Below, piece by piece: positions 55,595 through 64,000 of a stretch of DNA of 64,000 nt. Within the stretch, counting starts at the first letter, position 1, and the number at the start of each line of letters is the position of its first letter. This DNA is from Cladobotryum mycophilum (lineage: Eukaryota > Ascomycota > Sordariomycetes > Hypocreales > Hypocreaceae). Made by a program: the position numbers and the translations under genes. The notes under the pieces are model-generated. The model was not told the origin of the DNA, did not search any database, and worked only from the letters and a program-made list of their open reading frames with translations. The stretch spans positions 186,001-250,000 of the forward strand of contig JAVFKD010000004.1 in the NCBI GenBank assembly GCA_036429605.1. The letters run 5' to 3'.

Positions 55595-58500
55595 ACCGTC
55601 TCATGATGAGGGCCACGGAGCACAGTGAAGGAAGGGAAGGGAAAGGGCGAGAGAAGAGCAAATACAGACATTTCCCATGTTGAAATGCCTCTCCGTTCGA
55701 TCTCGCTGTCTATCTAATCTCTTCCTTTTCTGAGGATGTTGAAACGATGTGCACTTTATCACTTGGAGAGTCCTCAAAAATGAAGGGAACTCGTCCCTAT
55801 AACAAGGGAAACTTCGGGTACACACGCACATGATCTGAAGACCCAATATGCCATGTTTCCCAAGATAATTGGTTCACATTACGATGTTAGTAGCATGTTA
55901 ATGCAATAGCAACAACCAACTGCCAGAAATATCGTGGTGGATACAGCAAGCAACAAGTCCCAGCATTAGCGTCCTGTTCAGTGAAGGCCATTTCATTGTG
56001 TTTGGCTCAATCTTTTTTTACAGCGTGTTGGTCGTCGGCATTTCCTCTTCCAGCAAGCTCCCGGCCTAATACGCTTGATACATTCTTCGACAATCCCGTG
56101 ATTTGGCTTTGTTTTGTTCATTCTGAAGCACATGATTCAGGAGCGGCGTGCAAGCCAACCAGACCGATGGTATGCAAAGAAGGGATCCATTTTGATGCGT
56201 GGGAATTGCCAGTTACAGGCTCATCATACATCTTCTGGGTTTGGTTGTGAGATTCCCACAAGGGCTGCATAAGAGAGGATCCAAGGAGTTCTATCGGACC
56301 CGCAAATGCTGGACAAGTGTAGTGGAGGCGGTGCTACTACCATGATGCCACCGTCAACGTGGTGCAACGCTGAAGATTGTGGGCTAGAATTTGCGCTCCA
56401 TAACACCTGCTTTAGAGCAATGCAGTGACACAATGCATCATTGCGGTATTTTGACATGGAATGCGGAGAATCTGGAGACAATTATATGTGCTACTGAAGG
56501 ATTGGTATGACTCACTGCTGCACTGATATCCTGCCACACATCACTACTGAGATGTGATCGCGCAAGATGCTTACGAGGTAAAGGAGAGCGCTGTAAATGG
56601 CCACTCAAAGTAGCTTCACCTCTGATAAGGTCCTTTTACGGATACAAATGCTGTATATTATCGCAATGGCTCGTATATCGTCTTCGTTCATAAGAGGAAG
56701 TCCGTAGCTATGGCGGCACGACTGGTTGAGAGGGGCAAGCAGTACATGAAGAATGGAGAAATACAGTAGATTCACTATCCTGCGGTCAGTGTCTTAGCGT
56801 AAGCCTGACCAGTTTTCTGGTAAATTGCTAGTAAATGACCGGCATATGCAGCATAGTGGCATGGCTCATCGACTGCAGCAAGCCCAGCATCCTTCGTCCA
56901 CCACGAAAGTATTATTACTCGTTGCAGTAAAGATGGAGAGAGGAGTTAACCTGAGATGCTTACCAATGTATCCATTTAAATGCCAACGTCAACGAATAGC
57001 AAGACTAGTTTATAGATTGGGACCCCATCTGTTTCCTCTTGAAAGGTGGAGGTAAGTCTAGCTTGATCCTTCGCACGAAACTCAAGGTGAGACCTAATTA
57101 AGACAGACAACCTCAGTATGTGCACTCACATGCACGTTGCCAATATCTCTTTATAACGTCGAGGCTGGTAAATACATAGAATGGTTCCGAGTCCATATCT
57201 TGGTCACTGATGATCTACCAGACCTTTCATTGTCGCCTCGATCAGTGGCAATTATTGGATCGTGGCGTAGGCTGGCCTTCGTCGCTGGCCCACTTGTTTG
57301 AGACTGGCGATGCTCTGCAGGCTTCATGGCTTCTCAATGTCGACACAAGATCAACTAACCTTTGATATTACACGTCGTCTCAAAATGCAAACACTCAAGA
57401 ACTCCATAAACGACCTTGGATAACCGTTATGTACTTTAGGTCTTTCATAATCTCTTGTCGTATGACATTGATGATTCTTGCCATCGATTGACGCCGGAGC
57501 TCCCCAAGCCGTCATCGTAGATTGAGCGCCACCACCGGCCGAGACAACGGCCGTCACGGGGATGGCGTACCCGGGCCTAGGTACTAGTGGTGGGAGAACA
57601 TCATGAAGCAGAAGAGCTTGCAGCAGCGGAACTTGGTGAAACAAATATGCAAAATAGATGATTTATAACTTCTGAATAGATAATATGAAAGAACAGCAGA
57701 GAGAACAGGCTGAATAGCGATAGGATATGCAGTGTTTTTTTGGCGGCGAGATTTTCGACGGCTTCATTCTAGACCAGCTGTGCGATGCTTTATCGACCAA
57801 CCAGCTTAACATTACCATCATATATTCGCTAGAGTCACTAGCAAATATGTCGATGTCATGGAATTCAAGCACCCTCTGATCTTGGGGATTGCTACGAGGT
57901 CTTCGACGATGCTGACATCACATTTGGGATGAACCTTAAAGGGCCGTTGGATCCGGACATCAATGCCTTGTTGGAAGCTTCATAATGACTACGCCCTGTC
58001 GCTGGCACTCTCTTAATGATATGCTACGTGAACACATATTATCAATATATTGTGAGTGATGATGACGGTGGCAATGCACCCATGGCCAGTCCTCTACTTT
58101 ACTGTACAGCTTCCATGCCACCAATATTACTGTGGATACGCGGGCAGTCGGCTTTCGCCTCGATCAAGAATCACCACTGGACGGAGAAACAGGTTAATAT
58201 CCGGGCCACAGGCTCTGCGATACGCTTTGTCCCCCAAAAGGCGATATACAGACAATATATCACGTTCGAGTGTCTGTTCACGTAACTGAAACAGCGCATG
58301 ATCGTGTAAAAAGTGTCACGGGCTCTCCATCGTCTCCACCGCACGAGACACTGCTAGAGGAGGTTTGCGCCGTACAAATGATAGGCTTTGGTCCTGGATT
58401 TTAGGAGAACAAAATGATATTCGTATGCTCTGTTGGTTTGATGCGCTTCGCACCTTTATCCCTGAGAGTGCTTATTTGTGTCTCCCGTTATAAAGTATAT

Positions 58501-59230
58501 GGTAGGACGGCCTCCAAGAGAAGATTTGATCAATAGCTCCTTTCGCCAAACTAGCAGGTATGAGGCTCATTGCTTATCAAGATATCGCCTAAATCTCTTT
58601 GGATGTATAATTCCTTTTGTCTTCTACCTGCCCCCTGTTTCGTGAGCCGCTGGCCAAGGATAATAAATCCATCGTCAGGATACACCGTATTTCTAGGCGA
58701 ATTAAAGTGGCCGACAGCCCGAACGATGTCTCGGTCCCACGGCCGCTTGTATGATAGTGAATTTCTTGATCATCCAATTGACTCGGGTCAAACGGACTTT
58801 CTAGTTGAAATACGGAATTGCATGCGTCTGCTTGTGGGGTCATGACGAGATATTACTGTACCATTTGCACGTTCCAAGGCAACAATGATCGATCTGGACC
58901 CAAAATGGATGGTATTGGACGCCTTCCTTGACTAATTTGTTCGATAGCGGGACGGGTCGACATCAGTATGCCACGTTGTTAGAGTCACTGCTTTGTGATT
59001 AGCCCACGGCCCCGATCATTAGACCAATTTGCCGAGTCCTCGCGTGTGTCGCACGTACAGAAGCCTCGCACCTAAAAACTATATATTCCTAACATCATCC
59101 TGTCTTTTGGCATGTCCATTCGTCTGATTCGTACCAATATTACTCAGCGTATTGCAAGGAGTAGCCTATTCGTTGCATTCTTTTCCCAACTCATACCCGC
59201 ATCAGCAAGCATTTAGGAGACAATTTAAAG
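55595..59230. other. Gene-poor stretch with relic coding sequence
   Basis: 3.6 kb without an intact gene. The left part is promoter of the HAD gene. The relic at 57744-57985 is listed separately, and a second protein-like but stop-interrupted frame lies at about 58111-58400 (plus). The last 300 bases are promoter and leader for the QueA-like gene. Confidence 0.45.
57744..57985 (+). pseudogene. Relic of an unidentified coding exon
   Basis: A plus-strand frame with GGEIFDGFILDQLCDALSTN and ITIIYSLESLANMSMSWNSS ends at a TGA. One base out of frame it continues as DLGDCYEVFDDADITFGMNL and PLDPDINALLEAS to a TAA at 57983. The two halves look like one protein broken by a single-base change near 57870. 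Family unknown. Confidence 0.35.
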
Positions 59231-60298
59231 ATGAAGACGGAGGAATTCGCGTTCAAGCTGGACCCAAAGGTCGTACCGCAAGAGCCCATTGAGTTGCGCG
59301 GGAAGAGCCGTGACGATGGAAGGATGATTGTGCTCGATCGCTCTGAGGAGAAGATCGATCACACCGTGGTCTCAACTATTTGCGACTACTTGCGTCCGGG
59401 AGATCTTCTGGTGTTGAATGATAGCTACGTCTGTTTGAACACTCTACAGTTTCAGAATGGTAGCGAATCTGTGGAGGTGACTGTATATGGTTACGAACCC
59501 GACGGTACATCCCTTGTCGGAATCCGGGGTGAGAAGCTCTCAGTCAAGCCAGAGCTCGTCTTGACGTCAACAAACGACGACCGACTCACTCTTACCATGC
59601 TCCAAATGCAGCCTGACAAGGTCTGGAAAGCAAGATTTGAGCCCTCCGAGCTACTAGTTCCAACACTTGAGCAGCATGGACAGGTCCTAGATGGACCCAG
59701 TGTCATCCAGAACACACACTGGAAAGCTGCCCCCCAGGCCTACCGCTCCGTATACGCCAAGAAGCCCGGATCGCTGCAGATCCCATCTGCTGGGCTTCAT
59801 TTCTCTAGCGATCGGCTGGCTCAAGCCACTTCCAAGGGGGTTGAAATTGCATACATCACATTACACGTCGGCACAGCTGAGGCCATCGTTCACCGTGAAA
59901 TTTCCGAGGAAGAAATTGAGAAACACAAAGTGAGATCTGAGTACTTTGAGGTCGGAGAAGAGGCGGCGGCACAAATCAGCAAAGCCAAGGCTGAGGGGCG
60001 CCGCGTCATTGCTATTGGCACGACCGTCATGCGAACTCTTGAGTCGCTGACGATCGACAAGAAGCTTGGTGCTACCATCCAGGCTCAGTCAAAATGGACC
60101 GATCTCTATATATACCCTGGATTCAACTTCAAGGTTGTGGATGGGCTGTTGACGAGTCTCCACGGCCCGCGATCTAGCCATCTCGTGCTTACAACGGCCT
60201 TTGCAGGCAAGGATTTCGGCATGCGCGGGTACAAGGAGATTACTGAGAAGGGTATATATGAGTTTGACTTGTTTGGCGATTGCATGCTGATCTTATAA
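59231..60298 (+). CDS. QueA-like S-adenosylmethionine:tRNA ribosyltransferase-isomerase, bacterial type
   Basis: 355 residues, no intron, single ATG. Matches QueA over its whole length: DYLRPGDLLVLNDS, YRSVYAKKPGSL, PSAGLHFSSDRL, IAYITLHVGTAEA, RRVIAIGTTVMRTLESL, TDLYIYPGFNFKVVDGLLTS, TAFAGKDFGMRGYKEI and FDLFGDCMLIL. In bacteria QueA makes epoxyqueuosine on tRNA; eukaryotes salvage queuine and lack this pathway. Several conserved spots differ: NDSR is NDSY, the GTF of LHVGxGTF is missing, and NFHLPxST is SLHGPRSS. The fold is therefore clear but the reaction may differ. A gene of bacterial origin, possibly re-purposed, is my inference. No other queuosine genes are in the window. Confidence 0.85.
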   Translation: MKTEEFAFKLDPKVVPQEPIELRGKSRDDGRMIVLDRSEEKIDHTVVSTICDYLRPGDLLVLNDSYVCLNTLQFQNGSESVEVTVYGYEPDGTSLVGIRGEKLSVKPELVLTSTNDDRLTLTMLQMQPDKVWKARFEPSELLVPTLEQHGQVLDGPSVIQNTHWKAAPQAYRSVYAKKPGSLQIPSAGLHFSSDRLAQATSKGVEIAYITLHVGTAEAIVHREISEEEIEKHKVRSEYFEVGEEAAAQISKAKAEGRRVIAIGTTVMRTLESLTIDKKLGATIQAQSKWTDLYIYPGFNFKVVDGLLTSLHGPRSSHLVLTTAFAGKDFGMRGYKEITEKGIYEFDLFGDCMLIL

Positions 60299-61055
60299 TG
60301 TACGAGCAAATGGGTCATATCCGAGAACTCAAGGAGTATGATAGCTCAGTAGCAAGAACTTATATCCCAAATCATCTACCAAAATAATAAATATTCTCTA
60401 GTTCCGATCAATGTAGAAGGGAAACCATTGATGCAAATACCATAATGCTTTCCTCCTCTGGTCTTTATAAATTGTCAAGGAGATTCTTTTGTAATTGTGA
60501 TGATGCTCTTGGCAATGTTGAGCAATGATATCATATTCAGCACCTTTAACTTTTGTCAGCATATATGAGGATCATTCCGAGATAGTTGGGAGGGCTATAA
60601 AGAGTTCTGCAATCTTTTTTATTTATTATTTATTATTTATTTCTTTTAGCAGTAATACCTATCATTCTCAGCATATAGCCTGGGACATTGGTGCGAAATA
60701 GCGACGTCTGCATATAGCATAGACTCGATTGTGTGTCAGTTGACAGGCGCAATTACTCCCCTGACGCCATAAACTTAGTTCCTGAGCTATTGTACAAAAC
60801 ATATTCTTCTACTCATGTTCAACGAAGAATATGAGACATTGCGATTCAAAATCCTTCGAGAAGAGGGACCCAAACTAACCACGATACGGAGATTCACTGA
60901 TGGAGAGTAGGCAAGTAGTAGAAAAACATGAACATTTCCATTCATTATATAATTACATTAGAAAAGTAGGAGACTCAGACATATATCCGACATAACACAT
61001 TATATCCTTCAGTGTTCATTCTCAAATCATGACCGACGTGTTTCATGAGAAACGC
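60299..61055. other. Intergenic
   Basis: AT-rich 3' regions of two convergent genes, with a tttattattta simple repeat around 60617-60645. No gene. Confidence 0.5.
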
Positions 61056-61502
61056 TTATTGAGGGAGGGAGGCAGGGCCGTAGCTCTGGTTAGGATGGAC
61101 GACCTTGCCGCCCTCGACCTGCTTGTCGGTGTAAGCCGGCCAGGTGATGTAGCGGTGCTTGTTGTCAACGACAGAGAAGGTGGTGAAGCCGTTGCCGGGG
61201 CCAAATTGGCCGCTCCAGCCGGAAGTGACAGTGAAGTCGCCGCAATTGGTGGGGCCGCCGTTGGCCTCGGAGGCCTTGCCGGCGGACTTGACGACGTGGG
61301 TGATCCAGACAGTGGGAGCAGTGTGGGTGTTGACACCCAGGGTCCAGGTGCAGACGTGGTCGTAGTCGGTACAGACGCGCCTGACGCCCTCAATGGTCCA
61401 TTGAGGAACGTCGACCATCATGGAGACTTCAGTCTGGGTAGGGGCAGCAGCAGCGGAGGTGGCCGCGAGGATGGTAGCGAAGAGAGCCTTGGTCAGCTGC
61501 AT
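61056..61502 (-). CDS. Conserved small secreted protein
   Basis: 148 residues, no intron. Signal peptide MQLTKALFATILAATSAAAA, then a compact domain with three Cys (VRRVCTDYDHVCTWTLGVNT and GGPTNCGDFTVTSGW) and the conserved C-terminal FGPGNGFTTFSVVDNKHRYI and PAYTDKQVEGG. Small proteins of this pattern are widespread in ascomycete secretomes, often annotated as surface proteins with no function. Strong codon bias suggests high expression. The frame is intact. Confidence 0.85.
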   Translation of the reverse strand: MQLTKALFATILAATSAAAAPTQTEVSMMVDVPQWTIEGVRRVCTDYDHVCTWTLGVNTHTAPTVWITHVVKSAGKASEANGGPTNCGDFTVTSGWSGQFGPGNGFTTFSVVDNKHRYITWPAYTDKQVEGGKVVHPNQSYGPASLPQ

Positions 61503-63623
61503 GATTGCGGTGGTTGAGTAATAGAGGAGAAGTTGTGAGTGGATTGTTTGTTTGTTTGTATGGAAGCTTGTTTGAGTGATGAGTGATAAGGAAAGTTGCT
61601 TCTCATCGGTGGGAGCTCATCCTCTTTATAGATTTGAGTTGCTCCTCCATGACAGCAGGGAGAAGAGAGAACTTGGACGGGCGTTTCCCAAGACAGGCCG
61701 CAGCTTGATGACTTGCCTTGGCCATCGTCATCCTTGATGCTGCAGTCTCCTCCCTGGAACCATCTCGGCCAAACTACACACTGTAAAGTTGCGAGCCAAG
61801 CCTGATGGATTTGCTCCTCCAGCCACATCTCGTAAGTAGCATGTCAAAATTATGCCGGGCAGCCGGCTTGTCGATGCCGCAACTGTCGATCCCATGCGGC
61901 TTGGTAACAACGTTACTCGAAAAGCTTTCAAGCTTATTAAGCTTCCAAAGCCATTACCATTAACCAATCCAGCTCATATTATCCCATTTCTCCCTAGCTG
62001 GCTAGTCTCAACTCGAATGGCTGGGCTCTTCCCTCGACTCCCTTGACTCCCTTGCTTTAGCCCACCCTACCGACCCTCGATCTATCGCACCATCATGGTT
62101 GGAGCATCTCGTAATATGCATCAAAGTGTGGGGTTTAAGCGTAGGTAGCTATTCCGGAGATGGAGTGGCGGCAGCAACCGCATCTCGTATCGAAGAATAG
62201 GCCGAGAGACATAACCGAGCCGATTTGTCCACATTGGGCACTTGAGGGATACGGATTGTGGGAAAGCGTATCTCGTATGTGCACCAACCACGCTCCAAGA
62301 ATTACCTAAAAACTCTATGCTGGCCTGACGAACCACCCACAACAGTCCAGATCTACAAGTTTTTAGTCAGAGGGTTCCTGCATGTCTGCACCCTCTCGAG
62401 TGAGGGCGAAGGTTGTAAAAAGATGGCAGCCAGCAGGGAACAACCCCTCTCTTCTATCTGCACGCAAAAAACTTGCAACGGGCGCTTTTACTCTTGCTTA
62501 CACCATGGCCTGCTCAGCCGGAGTTGAGACGGTGACATCAATGATCTCACTACTGTTGCATCGTCTGTCTCACAGGCCCTGAAGTGCAAGTATTCATACA
62601 CTTTGTGCTAGCTCATTATACAGTTAGTTTGGCTTGAACCCTTTGACCATCATCGTAGGGCCGGGAATCCATCCCATGAACTTGTCCAGCTTTACCCCGA
62701 CCAACCGACCAAGGCCCCCAAATGCTCAGCTCGCCAGCGTTGCATCACCAACGCTCCCCCGCATCAGGGTATCATTGAAGGTGAGACTGTAAGACAAAAA
62801 CTTGGGGGAGAAAAAGAAAAGAAACAGGGCTCTCAGCATACCAGTCCGTCCCCCTCAAGCTTCAACCTATCATTTCGGTCAATTAATCGAGAACTTATTA
62901 GGAGGAAAAAAGAAAATGACGATCATCTGAGGTGAAGAAATTAGCACTGACTGCGGGGAAATGAGAGGTTTGTGCACAAGCTCCCCTTGCTTTGGCCTCC
63001 CTTGTGGCGTTTGAGTGTTTGGCAGAACTTGTTTCCTTGACATCGGCATGACCCGTTATTACCCGGGGCATCCGGATCCCCCATTCTTGAAGAGGCCCTC
63101 AACGGTTCTCTGCCGAAGCCTCCCATAAGCCACATGTTGTGAGAATCTGTTGCCCTGCAAGTGAGATCTAGGGCTGAAGCTGGCAGTAGGCGTCCCCCTC
63201 TTACCCTGTAACATTCGTAGAGTGCATTTGGGCAAAGTAAATGATGAAAGCGAATGTGTACGAGATATTGATTTATTTGAACTGTGAGGTAATTATTGAT
63301 AACATGTTTCTAGAAGGATTTGCTGTCCAAAAGTCAAAGTTTCGATCAAGTAAATGATCTGTGTTTATCCTGCATGATGAGCCAATGCCAAGTTACCTCG
63401 TGTTTACGCCCCCATAATGGATATCAGATGGAATGTGCACTTTGTCATGAGCCAACGAGTCGAAAACTAACCGGCATTGAACCAACAACCAATGCCTAGG
63501 CAGGCAGGCATATAGAACCTACACCATTTGTAGGACAGCACACTCGGGCGTTGCAATAGGGCAATATCACTGGGTTCAATGATCAATTAAGTGATGGAAG
63601 AAGCCGTCAGAACTGGCATTCAT
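61503..63623. other. Long intergenic region upstream of the small secreted protein gene
   Basis: The first 150 bases are the leader of the minus-strand gene, CT-rich on that strand. The rest has only short ORFs without coding bias and no repeat that I can see. Confidence 0.5.
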
Positions 63624-64000
63624 CTATAATGCGACGGGCACAAGATCTGAACGATTACTTCGCTTCCGTAATTGGTTCGGAATCGACACAGGCTTGCCAC
63701 CGGATTCTACTCCAGGGCCAAAATCAGGTGTGCCGCCCAGTGACCCCCATAGATCGCCTACGTACTTGTCGGGCTCGATGCCTGATCTAAACTTTTCATC
63801 CCATTGCCCAATAATACCCGTAATGACGTGCTTGGCAGCGACCCATACGTTCTGCAGGGCGGAGTCGTACGTTGGCAGTGGGTTGAACAGGTTGTCTAGA
63901 ACTGCCTGGCCTGGGTGTGGCCGATCAACATCGGAGACTGTGGACAAGTGTTAGTTCCAGCTTCATCTTTTGACGTTTCCATTATTTGATGCCATACTTG
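63624..64000 (-). CDS. Last exon of an unidentified gene continuing past the right edge
   Basis: The terminal exon 63624-63937 follows a good intron 63938-63997 (donor GTATGG, branch ggaactaac, acceptor ccacag); three bases of the previous exon are left at 63998-64000. The coded end contains LDNLFNPLPTYDSALQNVWV, AAKHVITGIIGQWDEKF and PDKYVGDLWGSLGG and finishes with a basic tail before TAA. I do not recognise the family. Confidence 0.6.

Noticed and set aside
59231..60298. Bacterial contamination as the source of the QueA-like gene
   Set aside because: It is flanked on both sides by fungal genes in the same contig and has an AT-rich fungal-type promoter region.

Overview
This window is nuclear DNA of a filamentous ascomycete, most likely a Sordariomycete and possibly Hypocreales. 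The evidence is dense 45-80 bp introns with GTRAGT donors and CTAAC/CTRAC branch points, a tRNA gene with an intron next to the anticodon, and typical fungal families (Zn2Cys6 factor, GH76, sedolisin, 7TM-RGS receptor, 2EXR protein). The assignment below the level of filamentous ascomycete is inference.

Layout. 0-5 kb: 3' part of a minus-strand gene, a decayed ORF, a secreted GH1 beta-glucosidase and an intronless bacterial-type BtrH-like gene. 5-16 kb: MFS transporter, 7TM-RGS receptor and GNAT acetyltransferase separated by long non-coding stretches. 16.5-28 kb: an island of an Mx-type dynamin GTPase, a large F-box/ankyrin protein and a very large sacsin/NO VEIN-like ATPase (probably a pseudogene), followed by a GFA-type Cys protein. 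29.9-35 kb: three paralogous loci for small, signal-peptide-bearing, cysteine-rich proteins built from nine exons, several of them micro-exons of 6, 9 and 18 nt; two loci look intact and one is decayed. 36-43 kb: Zn2Cys6 transcription factor, SLAC1/Ssu1-type transporter and a sedolisin protease, then a relic ORF. 44-49 kb: YdeI/OmdA-like protein, acidic 2EXR protein and GH76 mannanase. 50-55 kb: a hypothetical secreted or membrane protein, an intron-containing tRNA-Met, an SDR and a HAD hydrolase. 55-64 kb: mostly non-coding or relic DNA with an intronless QueA-like gene, a conserved small secreted protein and the last exon of an unidentified gene.

The most interesting system is the micro-exon cysteine-rich family. 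In both intact genes all nine exons are multiples of three, all introns are phase 0, and several exons end on a Cys codon directly at the donor. The exon lengths 6, 18, 9 and 54 are identical in the two genes. Such an architecture would let exons be skipped or recombined without breaking the frame.

A second theme is sequence quality. At least six conserved coding regions lose frame by exactly one base in a homopolymer run (MFS, dynamin twice, sacsin-like, sedolisin, YdeI-like). That looks more like consensus error than gene death. By contrast, the in-frame stops in the sacsin-like gene and in one cysteine-rich paralog are substitutions compatible with C-to-T change, as produced by repeat-induced point mutation. 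All gene models are read by eye; none has been tested against transcripts or databases.
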